In this document: one piece after another, positions 1 through 12,062 of the stretch
Layout of the letters: the number at the start of each line of letters is the position of its first letter
Position numbering within the stretch: the first letter of the stretch is position 1
Origin: Chrysopilus asiliformis
Taxonomy: Eukaryota > Arthropoda > Insecta > Diptera > Rhagionidae
NCBI GenBank assembly: GCA_964034945.1
Contig: OZ035961.1
Span: 30,468,184-30,532,183 of the forward strand
DNA length: 64,000 bases
Direction of reading: 5' to 3'
Notes under the pieces: generated by a model
Told to the model about the DNA's origin: nothing
The model's database searches: none
What the model saw: the letters and a program-made list of their open reading frames with translations, nothing else
Position numbers and translations under genes: made by a program

Positions 1-1074
1 TTTGAAAATAAATGACATATTTTAAGGAGCATTTTTTGATCAAAAAAAAAGCAAACCATTCGTTAACCCCATATAATTTCGTGTTCTCTGAAAACATTTT
101 CCCGGTACGGATATTTGAAAATTGATAACTGCTATAAACAATTTATTAAAAGACCTGTTACCACATTTTAACTTTCTTAATCCATTTCAAATATAAACTC
201 TATGAATAGAAACGCCATGAAAATGATTGTTTTCAGAAAGTTGTTTTAATAGCTTGAATCAATTGCATTCCAGAAACATGAATTGAAAGCTATTTTCCTA
301 ACTATGGTTATGACTTTAAAATTATTTGACAAAATGTTTTTATCCATTCTTATTGTGTGCAAATAGTTGGAAAACTTGTCCAGGGCGAGCGGGGGCGAAA
401 GAAACAAGCATAAAAAATAATTAATTCGCATAGGAAGCCAATTTCGTCGGAAGCGAAGCCGTGCCAAGCAAGGCGAGAGTATTATGATCATCCAGTGCCC
501 AAATGCAAGTCAAATGTTATGCAAACGCCTCTTAAATGACGGTATAGTCTGGAAAAGTTTTCTGTCTATTGCTCCCATTTGTGGTATTCTGGCGGAAAAG
601 CTATTTAAACAGTTCGAAAGTTTTCCACTCGTAAGAAGTTTATTCTTACTATTCGCTTTTCTTTGAAATACAGTTTTTGTTTGTAAAATATGTTGATTTC
701 GGTTGGAAAATGCTTCTCTAGTTTTTTTTTTACTACAGCAGCTATAGTATACACTTAGCCATGTAAAACATGGTACAAAATAAGTAGTAATTTATTGAAA
801 AGAGTTTAATTCGGGATAAGTCAACGAATAAATTATTTGTTCAGCAAAAACTTGTTTGGATGAATCCAATGGAAAGTCGCTAGTAAAACTTTTACAAGAA
901 AGTCTTTAATGGGCTTTTTTTATGACTGAAAAATGCGCTGTTTTTGCATTTGGTTTTAATCTTTTTCTGAGTAGTGAGTAGTAACATGTAAAGATTAAAT
1001 ACTGGTATTTATTTAGCAATGGTCTTTATTTCTCAGAAAAATGTAAATTCGCGATGAAACTTTTTACTTTCCTA
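1..1074. other. AT-rich intergenic DNA, nothing recognised
   Basis: Only short chance reading frames (60-81 codons) with low-complexity composition are present. No domain, splice-bounded frame or transposon terminus is visible. Confidence 0.5.
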
Positions 1075-1345
1075 ATATGCGTATTATATAGAGGGAAAGT
1101 ATTGTATTCATGATGGTGACCGACTCGAGAATGGGGACAGATAGAAACTTTCTGATAAGTACGAAATCCGTGATGAGGATGTCCGTGCGTCTGTCTGTCA
1201 GTCTGCCGCAGAGCCGGTTCTTTTCGCCCTCGCGCAGGGCTTTTCAAGACGCACCTATAAATATGAAACAAAAATTCGAAAAATTTCTGCATGAGTTTAT
1301 TTTGTGCGACCAAATCTTTACGCTTTAAAACATTTAAGGCTTCAA
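1075..1345 (+). repeat. Partial copy of the 'GACCGACTCGAG' dispersed repeat
   Basis: The stretch contains the block TTCATGATGGTGACCGACTC, then a block matching ACAGATAGAAA..TTTCTGAT..GTACGAAATCCGT and a short GTCY run. The same blocks recur in the same order at 50815-51310 and, inverted, at 57230-57365 and 62280-62488. The copy diverges after about 1205, where a GC-richer stretch (CCGCAGAGCCGGTTC) intervenes. The family looks non-coding. Its superfamily is not clear to me. Confidence 0.6.
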
Positions 1346-1387
1346 ACCATACAAAAAGCGTGAATCAGCTAACATTTTTTTGGCTCT

Positions 1388-1621
1388 GGGCACCAATCAT
1401 GTATTCCGACGCGTCTCTGTCTTTCGACTTCGACGCAGCTTTTAACTCTTGACTTCGCCAGATCTGCAGTTTGAAATTTCGCGGAATCGTCACTATGAAT
1501 CGAAACGTGATTCTGACCGTCACTCCAGAAAATTTGAAGCTGCTGATATGGCGAAGTCAAGAGTTAAAAGCTGTGTCAAAGTCGAAAGACAGAGACGCGT
1601 CGGAATACATGATTGGTGCCC
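1388..1621. repeat. Foldback (long inverted repeat) element with ~90-bp arms
   Basis: Arms of about 90 bp (roughly 1388-1478 and 1530-1621) are near-perfect reverse complements. Each begins GGGCACCAATCATGTATTCC and continues through GACGCGTCTCTGTCTTTCGA. A spacer of about 50 bp separates them. The element is more GC-rich than its surroundings. The reading frames found here on both strands are by-products of the palindrome. No clear target duplication flanks it. Confidence 0.75.
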
Positions 1622-1779
1622 TGGTTGCAGAGGCGAATTTAAACTATCTGATGCCCTAGGCATAGGACAAATTTGAAGACGCTATGACAATTTATGGTGT
1701 CTAACTATTTTCGGATTATTTTCCAAATAAAAGCGTGGTTGGTTGGTTTAAACGGGAGGTTTAATTAGAAACCCCACGT

Positions 1780-2100
1780 AGGCCCCAAATTCGGCCCATT
1801 GTACATCTCCGATGTCCTTCGATGGAGCAGATTGGGCTTAACCCCGATTATTCGGCCATCTCGTATTTCCAAATCGGCTCACAGGGCTGCCTTATGGAGT
1901 TCCTCTAGAAAGGGATGGCCGAAACGTTTGACGCGAGTACGGGTTAAGGCTGGACAGTGACACAAGAAATGCTCCACCGTTTCCTGCTCTTCCCCGCAAC
2001 CCCTGCATTGTGAATTATCCACCAGCCTCATCTTGAAGGCGTGATCCTTCAGGAGGGAGTGTCCAGTTAGAATTTAAGTCGTTAGACGAAGGGGATTCCG
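1780..2100 (-). pseudogene. Decayed non-LTR retrotransposon, C-terminal end of ORF2
   Basis: On the minus strand one frame reads through LTGHSLLKDHAFKMRL, then CRGCGEEQETVEHFLCHCPA, then LTRTRVKRFGHPFLEEL and NGPNLGPTWGF. The spacing C-x2-C-x8-H-x4-C is the Cys/His motif that follows the reverse transcriptase or RNase H part of R1/Jockey/I-type LINE polyproteins; that assignment is family knowledge. At least two in-frame stops break it: one before ILTGH and one in AAL*ADL. Only the 3' end survives, as expected for a 5'-truncated LINE. The exact clade is uncertain. Confidence 0.75.
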
Positions 2101-2334
2101 CTCCAGATTTAAGAAGCTCTTTGTAAGGTTTGCATTTAAGCCACCATAGTTGGTTCTCTTTATCCACCCACTGCTTAAATTGCAGTTTGAGTTTTGTTTC
2201 GACAATAGCTACTGTCGACGGGATGCACCTAAACCTTACAATTGTTGCAATTCATCCACAGTTTACGATCCATGTACGACTATTTTTAATGCAGGATAGA
2301 CAATGGTTATAACATCTCCTTAGCGTACAGGCTC

Positions 2335-2658
2335 AGGTGAGAAACACAATTGACGCAGTAACGACGACGCAGGCATCAAACACGAGTATTCTTATCGCTG
2401 CAGACACAATTGATACTGCAGTAGCAACGCATACGTCTGCACCGACGCAGCGTTTTGAAAAATTAAAACATATGCGTGTTTTCTTTGAAGAATGAAGTGT
2501 GCACATTGCACAATCATAAATTTTTCAAATCAACATTTGACATTTGACACTGCACTGCAGCGCTGCATCAATTGTGTCATCAACCAACGCTACTGCATGC
2601 ATTCCATTGCGCGAACACACAACGCTGCAGCACGCTGCGTCAATTGTGTTTCTCGCCT
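2335..2658. mobile_element. MITE with ~24-bp terminal inverted repeats
   Basis: The left end AGGTGAGAAACACAATTGAC (continuing GCAG) is matched by the inverted right end, which reads AGGCGAGAAACACAATTGAC GCAG on the minus strand: one mismatch in 24. The interior is rich in CTGCAG/ACGACG-type words and has no transposase. A short reading frame inside is not considered a gene. No clean target duplication could be called, so the superfamily is open. Confidence 0.65.
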
Positions 2659-2659
2659 C

Positions 2660-5600
2660 AATCTCGCGTCGTGTTCAAGTTTCAAGAAGGTAAAGAGGAG
2701 AAAATTTTGAAAATATCTAATCATTACCCTATTTTGAAAATAATCTTTCGGAATGAAACATTTCTCATTTGAAATTTAGTCTTTTGTTTTATTGGTATAA
2801 AATTTTTTACTTGAACATTTACATGATAGCAACTACAATAAATATTCATTCTAAGGAAAACAATTTTATATAAAAAAATATTTTTTTTTAATATAACTAA
2901 TATTTTATAATAAAAAGTAAAAAAAACATGAATAAATTTTAAGACAAAAATTTTATTTTTTTTATAAACTAGAATATAGTATAATAAAATTCATAAAACG
3001 TAATTCATTGAATATCTAAAAAAATCACAATTAATATAATGCGCATGGAACTTTTTAAAAACATTAATAAATGACTATTTATAGTGAAGGATCGAAGATG
3101 AGTTTTTGGCCGAAGTCCATTAATCGGTCAGACTCTAGGTGTAAGAAACGAATTTTTATTAATCTTAAAGATGACACTCAAGTTGCGGAATAGTTAATAT
3201 TAGCAAGTGTTGTCGCTGCTTTTTTTATTCTGAGGTTTTGATAGAAATATAAACAAGATTCTGATTTCCAACATTAGAATTAGTTTTAGTGGTTAAAAAT
3301 ACAATATTGCACGGAAAATTGTAGTTAAAAAACCTTCTATATAAAAACGTGCTTTTAAAAATTAGATATAATGATAAGTAAATGAGTATAGCACTATATT
3401 AACTGTGATTTTATTTAAAAATTAGAAAATGTCTTCTTCAAAAATTTGTCGTCTCCAATAAACTTGTACATAAATTTTAAATGTAAAATATAAAGTGATA
3501 ATCATATAATTATTCTATTCAAACGAATGTTGTGCCTTGAGTTCATTTTCTTACAAATATAGAATAATTTTTTTTTCGCCAGGCAGCAAAAATTAAATAT
3601 TTTGAATATTTGCCTAAAGTCTATCTATCTACGTACGTAATTGAAAAACCCATATAAGCTATACAATTTTCTGACAAGAATTATAAAACTAAATCAAGAA
3701 AAGTGTTTAAATCAAATCAGTTTAATCGATTCACAGTTACTTTTTTTATTTTTTTATTTAATATATTTTTTCACTCATTTTTAATTTTTTCTTAAAATAA
3801 TCTTAAACTATAATTGATTTTATACATTAATTTTTTCTATAATTTTATGCTAGATGTATGCAGAATTTATTAGATTTTTACTCAGTCAATTTTTTTTTCT
3901 TTTAAATGTGTATGCTTTTTTCTTTATTTTTAAGGTATTTTCTTAATGTATTGTTGAAGTTTCTGTATTTACAGTGATAAAAATGGATATTTCTATATTT
4001 CTGTGTCAAACAATTGGGTTCACATTTATTTAATATTTTGATATTTTTTGGGCCTAGAAATTCTATTAAAGCGGGTCTACACTTTTGTTTTCTATTAGTT
4101 TTTATATCACAAATTTTAGTTTTTTTTTAAAATTTTTAAGGTAAGATAATTTATTTTTCATACACATTTTTATTGTTTTGAACATATTAAATAAAAAATT
4201 GAGATTTTTCACAAAATTTAAGGCCTTTTTATTTTGCCTACAATTATCTTAAGTTTAATCAAAAGAGAAACAAATATTTTTTAGCATGTTTATATTTTAT
4301 TTACATTAACATAATGCAAAGCGGAAATTCAAAAAAAAGGAAATAAAACTAAATGTGATGCATTTATGTGATTGTGAAAGTTAATAAGGACTTGTTAACG
4401 TTTGAATTTATTGTTATTGGATTTTTATGCAGAGAAATGTACGAGGTATTTTTAAAAAGAGTCATTTTTTGACGGACAAAATATAATAAAACTTTCATTT
4501 GAAGCGCGCAGGAGAAGGAATTTGCCCCTATATAACGCGATACTTAAATACCATAATTTGGCGTCAACATACCTTATATGTTGCGCCAAAATTCACAAAA
4601 CACTGACCACGGGTTTGCATAACAAAATTTTGTATTATTTTTAGTTTCAACGTCAAAACTTCGCACAACGCGTTTTTTTGTGCTCAGCATTTTGCTGGAA
4701 CCTAACTACAAGGATTATATCTGTAATGTTGTTCACATTTTAACCGCAAGTCGTAAAGATTTATTTACTAATCGAAAGTTCATGGGCCGAATATTAAATA
4801 GCGTGGGTCAAAGTTATTAAAATATAAAAATAACTCTTTGTCGTCGATATTTCGTTAATTTATGATAGTTTTGTTTTGTTATCACGTGTTACCATCGCAA
4901 TAATCTAAATAAATCGAAAATTCCTCTTATCTGGGGTGCTATAATTATACCTTTTTATGGTGACATGTACATACCGTTATTGTATAGTTTAGGTATTAAA
5001 GGATTGAAAAAAAAAACACGCTAGAAGTTTTTTACAGTTATTCTTGCGTGTTGCGGTAATTTATAATATCTTCCTTAGTTCATATAAACAAAGTTGCGAA
5101 AATAAATTGAAATCCTTTCTGGTATTATAAATATTTTCAACATTTTTTGTTTGATTCTTGATGAAACGAAGAGTAATTCCATTTTTTTGTGATTTTTAAC
5201 ATTCCATAAATAAATATGGTTCAAATTGTTCCTCATTCTTCTCGTAATGTAAACCCAGATTTTAACTACCAGATCTAATGGCGATTTAGTGGTCAATCGC
5301 ATGTGGTCTGATGTGATTTTTAAGACTAAAAACCCAGATTTAAAAAATTTGAAAGTTCAAAAATCGAGAAAAAAAATGCGATTAGAAAAAAACTAATCTT
5401 GTATGTATTTATAAAATTTCCGACATTGCTATAATAAAATAAAATAATAAAATTCTTATAGAATATCCTAATTTTATAATTTATGAAAATCAATTTTTTC
5501 GCAGACTTATATTTTTTCACTATTATAATTTTTACTAAACAAAATATATATTTTTTCTTAACCTGTTTTTTTTAGTTTAATATACAGTACTTAATTGTAA

Positions 5601-6056
5601 TAATCTTTTATATTTATGCTTGGCTGTTAAATTTCGGTGTTACGAATCAAATAAAAGATTAAATACTGATTGTTTGTAAAGGAAATGCCATTTTATTGTA
5701 GATACTCGCAATATTAAATTCGGTTTTGAGTTATAATGCGCACGATTTGGAAGATTTAAAGCAACCTTCAACTGTGTGTGAGTTAAATTTTTGTTTGCAA
5801 ATTAACGCAATCTGTTATTAAGCAGAAATATTGCTTATTCATGTGGCATACGGTATAACTTTACATAAACGCTTGAAAATTGTTCGGATTGGAATATGAA
5901 AATAATTTCATTTGGCAAAATATCTTAAAGTTATTGTTAGACATTTAAAAACGATTGTTCTCTACTGACAATTAGTGTTTAATCTTTGTTTTGGGCATAA
6001 GAGCGTAATTTAACAACAAGGCCTTAATATTATCTTTTATCCTCGCTTAATTGCTT
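2660..6056. other. Very AT-rich intergenic DNA downstream of Toll
   Basis: About 3.4 kb of A/T-rich sequence with long T and A runs. Reading frames such as 5075-5302 and 5326-5520 (minus) are low-complexity, and I see no domain in them. No transposon ends were recognised. Confidence 0.5.
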
Positions 6057-6138
6057 TTTATTACTATGTATTATTCTTATTTTATTGTTATTAATATTAT
6101 TCCTAAAGAGCGACATAATTTTTCATTTTAATTTTATT
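6057..6138 (-). terminator. Poly(A) signal cluster for the Toll transcript
   Basis: Minus-strand AATAAA hexamers lie at 6138-6133, 6086-6081 and 6062-6057, that is about 220, 275 and 300 nt past the Toll stop codon. This would give a short 3' UTR within 6361-6040. Which signal is used cannot be told from sequence. Confidence 0.45.
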
Positions 6139-6360
6139 TGGTTTCTTTGTACATTTATGTACAGAATAGAATAATTTCAACGGCAATGGATCGACGGATG
6201 CTTGTATAGCTGATGCTGCTTTTATAATTCTAGTTGTTGTCGTATTATCATTATTATTATAATTTATGCTAGCTGGGCTACTACAACTACTATAATAACG
6301 TTGCCGTTTAAACTCGATAATTTTAATAACGAAAAAATTAAAACGTATTCTCTCGTATTT

Positions 6361-8383
6361 CTATACATCGCTCTGTTTGGCATTTGTATTTATAATGAAA
6401 GCTCCATTTACGTGTCCATTAATGCCATTTGGTAGTTTACCATTTTGGTTAATTTCACCATTTAATTTCGCTACCAAAGGATTCTTTGATGCCTGCTCAG
6501 CCGGTGGTGTTGTTAATGGCGGTGTTACTGGTACGGGCTTAATTAATTCTAATTTATCATCAGTTGAGCTTTTGATGGCTGTCTTTACAAGGCCCATTGA
6601 ACGATTGTTACTTGGATGTGGCATAGCATAGCGTAACTTATTCCAGAACCATGGATCACCCCATTTTACGTATGTATTCATATTTAAGTATGCTTTTAGT
6701 TCGGGATCTAAATTTTCTGTGTCACCAATTTCACCGTAAATTATTATAATGATTCGGGCACGTCCTTCACTCAGAGCCGCACTATGCGCAGCACGGAATT
6801 CCATTCGACCCCATATCGATTCAAGAAAGTTTGGTGATAGTACAACAATCGTACGACGTGAATCTTCAACGGATTTTGCAATTTGATTAGGTATGAATTC
6901 ACCTGGCACCCAGTCTCTAATATGAAGGCATAATTTAAACGGAATCGTCCCGTTCTCCAATTCCGGCACTAAATGCTCCGTGATAAAGTCCTCGTCCTTA
7001 TGTGAATAAGATACGAACGCATCATACTTCTTGTCCTTATCAAGTTCTTCCTCTCGAACGAACCACAGACACATGTTGTGGGCGAATAGCCAAACTTTCA
7101 CCTCCTGCTGGTATTTGTAATAAAGTGCGGCCAGAACACCGATAACAAGACTTAAGAATGCAACAACGACACTAGCAATTATAATTATTCCTTCATCATC
7201 CCCGCATAGTTTAGCCGGAGTTATTGACGATAACTTCTCTCCATTACTGCAGTCCATATTGTTCAGATCTGATATTTTCTTAAAATTGGTCTGCACAAAA
7301 TTCAAAAGACTTTTTGCTTCACAATCGCATATCCATGGATTGCCACCCAATGAAATGTGTCCAAGTTTCTTGGTGGAGTTGAGCGCTTCTATTACGGATG
7401 TGTTAAGGTAGTTCATATTATTGTTACTTAAGTCTAATTCAGTCAGGTTCTTTGGTATGTTGTCCACATTAATGGTGATGTTATTATAGCTGGCATACAG
7501 ACTAGCAACATCGGCATATCCTGGCACATCGGCCTTCGGTAATTTCGATATGCTGTTATTTTCGATATGTAATTCAATGAAACTGAGACCCAATGATGCA
7601 GTCCGGGTTAATTTCGGTACCTTGGTGAGATCTGCATTCGAACAATTATAGATTAACGCTTTGTCGACTGGTCGCACCCAGCATGAACACATCGAAGGAC
7701 ATTTCTTGATTTCGCTCGACTCGGAATCGAGTGAACATAACAAATCCTTTGGATTTACATCAGCAATCAATTGACCTTCGAGAGCATCCGGTGCGATACA
7801 TCTTAACTCGCCAGGTATTATCCTTAGGACTTTTCTTACATCCGGTGACATTTCATTTCGTAAGTACTTAAGCAATGGAAATGAAACACAGTTGCATACG
7901 AGCGGATTAGCTTCGATCAAAATTACAATATCCGAAGGACTATCCAAGAATTCCTGACTCATTGCGACCAATTCAAGGTCATGTAAATCGATTTCCCGTA
8001 TTTGATTGTGGGTCAGATCCACAGTGATTTTCCGCGATAGGAACTGCAAATCACTATAACTTATTGACGAAATTTTGTTGTGGCTCAGATCCAAAATGTT
8101 CAGACGGATATTGTTTAGCATCCAATCGCGGAAAATGTTTGTCAGAGAATTGTTGCGGAGATTCAAAACTCTCAGTTCGTTGAGATTTTGGAAGGGTGAT
8201 CCTAATTCGAACGGATCTCCCACGTATAGTCCTGATTCTTCATCGACGAATGTAAGGTGATTATTTTCAAGGACAATCACTTGGATGGATGTGGTCGTTA
8301 CGAATGCTTGCGGATGAATTCTGTGCAGATTGTTGTTGTCTAAGTAAAGCTCGCTTAAGCTGTGCATTTGGCTGAACACGTGC
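6361..8383 (-). CDS. Tl: Toll receptor (Toll-1 type), exon 2: C-terminal LRRs, transmembrane segment and TIR domain
   Basis: The exon opens after an acceptor reading TTTATTTACAG and begins by completing a split codon (AG|G), so the join reads ..NISR-HVFSQMHS.. in phase 2. Residues are numbered on the 1113-aa product. LRRs continue to about 590. A first cysteine-rich LRRCT lies at about 599-656 (NPLVCNC). An LRRNT follows at 667-689 (KKCPSMCSC), then two to three LRRs and a second LRRCT at 788-833 (NPWICDC). The membrane segment is about 838-861 and the cytoplasmic TIR domain about 892-1031. TIR box 1 is YDAFVSYSH (893-901), box 2 is RDWVPG (929-934) and box 3 is the FW of DPWFW (1019-1020). 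The tail of about 80 residues is Pro/Asn-rich. This LRRCT-LRRNT-LRR-LRRCT order is that of Drosophila Toll, the Spaetzle receptor that signals through MyD88-Tube-Pelle to Dorsal/Dif. No frame damage is seen. Confidence 0.96.
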
Positions 8384-8454
8384 CTGTAAATAAATAGAAG
8401 AGAATTAGGACTTTTTGAAATTAAATGTGATGTTATAAAGAAAACACAGCCTTA

Positions 8455-8483
8455 TCCATCTAACGGTGAGATGATATCTTTCA
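8455..8483. repeat. 29-bp sequence inverted at 12034-12062
   Basis: ATCCATCTAACGGTGAGATG followed by ATATCTTTC is exactly reverse-complemented 3.6 kb away, inside the same intron. The core CATCT-AACGGTG-AGATG can itself form a small hairpin, like a transposon terminus. Confidence 0.6.
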
Positions 8484-8501
8484 TAAAAAATCTTCATATC
8501 A

Positions 8502-8971
8502 TCATCATACTAATATATAAAAATGAGTTGGTGTCCGTCTGTCTGTTCCTCTTTCACGCAAAAACGGCTGAACCGATTGACTTGAAATTTGGCATGAGTT
8601 CTGGTTCCAACATAGGCATACGGAAAAGTAGCGCGACGGGTGGGGGGAGTAAAGGGAGGGGGTAGAGTGATTTCGAAACTTAGTTTTTGCGCTATGTTAC
8701 TCTTTCACGAAGAAACTACTGAACCGATTGGCCTGAAATTTGGCATAGATGTTCGTCGGGGGTCCAATCCCAACATAGACCCATTAAAAAGTAGCCCGAG
8801 CGGTGGGGGAGTAAGGAGAGGGGGTAAAGTGACCTCGAAACTTAGCTCTTCCTCTATATTACCCTTTCTCTGGGAAACTACCGAGCCGATTGGCCTGAAG
8901 TTTAGCTCTAACATAGACCATAAAAAAAAATTGAAAAAACTTAACCCGGCAACGACGGGTATGCAAGCTAG
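8502..8971 (+). mobile_element. Non-autonomous Helitron-type element, copy A (long form)
   Basis: The 5' end is TCATCATACTAATATATAAA preceded by A. The 3' end is a hairpin ACCCG-GCAACGA-CGGGT, a 7-nt spacer and CTAG followed by T. These are the Helitron hallmarks: 5' TC, 3' hairpin plus CTRR, insertion between A and T. A short GTCT run lies near the 5' end. It shares conserved blocks (CTGAACCGATTGACTTGAAA; TGGGGGGAGTAAAGGGAGGG) with 50151-50482 and 57381-57724. It is about 130 bp longer because an internal module (CTTTC-ACGAAGAAACTACTGAACCG through GGAGTAAGGAGAGGGGGTAA) is repeated once more. No protein is encoded. It lies in the Toll intron in the antisense orientation. Confidence 0.82.
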
Positions 8972-8999
8972 TGAAGAATATAATTGCACTCAAAAAAAT

Positions 9000-11177
9000 A
9001 ATACCAAAAACTTCATTCCTATTTACAAAATGTGTTTTATTGAATCTCAACAATTTTTTTTGTTAAAAATGAAGGAATTGTTTGAAAAACAAAAATTTTG
9101 TAAATATAACAATTTTTTGTCATTTCGACAAATTAGGTATTATTAATTTCACAATTGTTTTATTGATTACACAAAACAACGTTTATTAGTTTATTTTTGT
9201 TAAAATAACAATTTTTGTTTTAATAAAAATTTCCCTCCAAAAGTTCGAATTGACAATTTTTTTATGATTTTAATAAAAATTTTGTGAATTTAACAATGGT
9301 TATATCCATATGACCAATTTTTCATTTACCGAGGAATAAATTTCTCTTTGTTAATTTAACAAAATTATTTTGTTGGTGATATAGTATAATAATTTTGTTA
9401 ATTTAACAATGATTTTATGATCGATTTTTTCTCTGAGTTATACCCACATGTTGAAGTTTTTTGTACAAAAACATTGAAAAACTCGAGAACTAATTGACGT
9501 AGAAAGTTGAATTTGGGCGTGGAACAGGCTGCTACCAAAATATAAACCTCTTTCGAAAATGGGAAAAATTGAACCACTTCTTCCCCCCTCCCAAAATATA
9601 AAAAGAAAATATTTTTGAAACTTGTTCAAAAACGGTTTGTTTTTTTTTCAAAATTTAGACGACTACCATTTTGTAAAATTTTAAATTTTTCTTATGTGTG
9701 CCGGGCTTACGAAACTGTGGCAAGTGTCAAGTCAGTCGGATATGCGCAAGTGGGTCGAAATTAGCTTACAAGATTTGAACCTAACTAACTGACGAGTGAA
9801 AGTAAATAAAAACTTGTAAAAACGTAAGCGATTTCCATACATCAGATTCCAATTTAAATAACTTGTAGATTGTCACATAAGTATGTCTGGCTCTAAGTGA
9901 ATTTACGGTTAAATATTGCACAGAAACTTCATAAACCGCGTTTACCGATAGTTTTTGACAATTGTTAGATGTTTTTCTTATAGAATTACATCTCTGGTAT
10001 TGCAACGACTTTGATTTTATTTCAACAATGACTATTGAGAAATGTCCAAAACTTTTCTCAAAAATTTTTATGAGACAATATTTTTTTACTCGTGCAAAAA
10101 TTTATAGATTTCAAATTTTTGAATGGCTCATTATTTGTTGTGTGAAATTTTGTGGCCTTGTGAATGTAATAATGAAATTCTGCAGAAATAAATGAATTTG
10201 GAAAATCATCGTGGTTACTGCAAACAAGAAGCGTTTTGTCTAAAAGTCTACTAATGTATGTCGAAACTCAAAATTGTGCTATTCATTATGTTGATTTTTA
10301 TTTGTCTAAATAGAAAATCTAGTGGCGATGGTAAATCTCCATCAATTTACAACCAGTAAGAGGGCGATACGCTTTGTTGATCATTTTATTATTCATCTTG
10401 CAAGAAGAACAATGAAAGAAATGTTGCGATTTTTTTTTCTGGAATCATGCACTTTGAATGCGAAATGCTCCATTTGAATAGATGCTGTGAATGACCTGCA
10501 TATTAATTGCGGCCATTGCAATTTTATGCTGATATTTAGAGGTTAATGATTAAATAATTGTGTTTAGTGTGAGAAAATCTCGACGTGTTGAATTTTTTGA
10601 CGAGATTCAGGTTGTGGTTAATCACATACGACAGTAATGATCAAATTAAGTTGGCGAGAAGTTTGAAAAACGGTGGGTTTTACAAACTTTCATTAAGATA
10701 ATTTACTCTCAGAATAAAAGTGGCATTGTTCCATTTACGTTGGAGTATACTCCTGGAGTAAATCTAAAAAAATGTTTTGCTCCAAAATACACTGAACCAT
10801 ACTCTTTTTAAAAGCCGAGGCACTTGAGGGATAAAATTGATAACTTTTGACACCAGATGGAATGTAATATCAAGAAATAATGGATGGAAACCATATTTAC
10901 CAGGGGTGGCTTCATGTAACTTATTTTCGATCGACTAATTACACTGAACCAGATTCTGGTCATAAAAACTAAATCATAAAACTGAATTCATATAATTTAT
11001 GAACAATTTCTTTATTGGTATGAATGATTTCATAAACCAATTTGATCTCATATGAAACCGTTCATGAATACTGTGAACATGCATCATACTGTGAACTTAT
11101 TTTTTTACCGTCATCAACAAGAAGTGGTCTGATTACCCGTTGCAGGCGACCACAAACTTTACCTTTCTTACATAAAA
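9000..11177. other. Intronic AT-rich DNA, nothing firmly recognised
   Basis: The segment 9040-9420 repeats ACAATTTTTGTTAAA-like words. The segment 10950-11110 repeats TTCATGAA/TCATAAAC words and may be a worn MITE. No frames with domain content were seen. Confidence 0.4.
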
Positions 11178-11444
11178 GACTGTGTTTACATTAGGACTCA
11201 CTTTGAGGCGGCACGTCATTCGCTCCGGCCAAGTGATGGTGAGGGACGCAGTGGGGAGGGAAACCAAAAAGAGCGAACGAAGTTTAGATTCACTTAAAAT
11301 TATCGGTCGCAAACCGGTTTTTGAGTCTGGTCGTTGAAACCTGTGTCTTTAGTTTTGTTGATGAAACCGTTTTAGTGAATCCAGATGAAGCGAAAATGAT
11401 GAAAGACGTGCCGCCTCAAAATGAATCCCAATGTAAACACAGTC
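11178..11444. mobile_element. MITE with ~40-bp terminal inverted repeats
   Basis: The left end GACTGTGTTTACATTAGGAC runs on through TTTGAGGCGGCACGTC. The right end is its inverted copy (GACGTGCCGCCTC..CACAGTC) with a few mismatches. It is 267 bp long with no transposase, and a frame spanning it is incidental. The target duplication is not clear. Confidence 0.7.
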
Positions 11445-11544
11445 AAAGAAAGATATTAAAATCACTCCAAGAACCCAAATCAAACCGGAGCCCCGAATGT
11501 CCCTGGAACATATACGCATCGACTCAGTTCGATGAGTGCGCAAC

Positions 11545-12062
11545 ATATGTGTGCATGTGTGTGTGTGTGATGTGTGTCCGTGTGTCATATGTATGTATAT
11601 AACGAAAATTGTAAGATCGACTTCTACCAGTAAACCTTATCCGATTTTGATGCAGTTTTTTGCGTTCGAAAGCAGTTATCGTCCCATAGAACCCTATGGA
11701 TTTTGGCAAAAATGCACCATTTTCAAATAATCGCAAAAATCTTTTACATTTTATGGGAGAAAGTGGAAAGGGTGGTCAAATTGAATTTTGATGTATGGCA
11801 GAGTTATGTAGCAACATATTCTAAATACTTTTTATCTAAACAAAATTTTCGAAAAAATGAGCCGTTTTCGAGAAAATTGCAATAATATTTTACATTTGTA
11901 TGGGAGAGGAGGGAAGGGGTCGTTTGATTTTTCTCGTTTTCTGAATAGGTTCTCGAGTTTTCAAATGTTTTTGTATAAAAACTTTCAATATTGATTTTAT
12001 GAGGTTTGATTATGTAGATTTGATTATGTAAGAAAGATATCATCTCACCGTTAGATGGATTC
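11545..12062 (+). repeat. TG microsatellite followed by a worn dispersed repeat
   Basis: A TG-rich run (about 11545-11600) leads into a segment whose layout matches the HINE-like elements elsewhere. It has lines of the type 'CCGATTTTGATG..', 'ACATTTTATGGGAGA' and 'GAGCCGTTTTCGAGAAAATT'. It ends at the hairpin sequence also found inverted at 8455. I read it as an old non-autonomous element, but its 5' boundary is not definable. Confidence 0.4.

Noticed and set aside
6361..8379. Exon 2 frame as a stand-alone gene starting at 8379
   Set aside because: The apparent start is GTG, and the sequence begins in mid-LRR right after a splice acceptor. It is the second exon of Toll.
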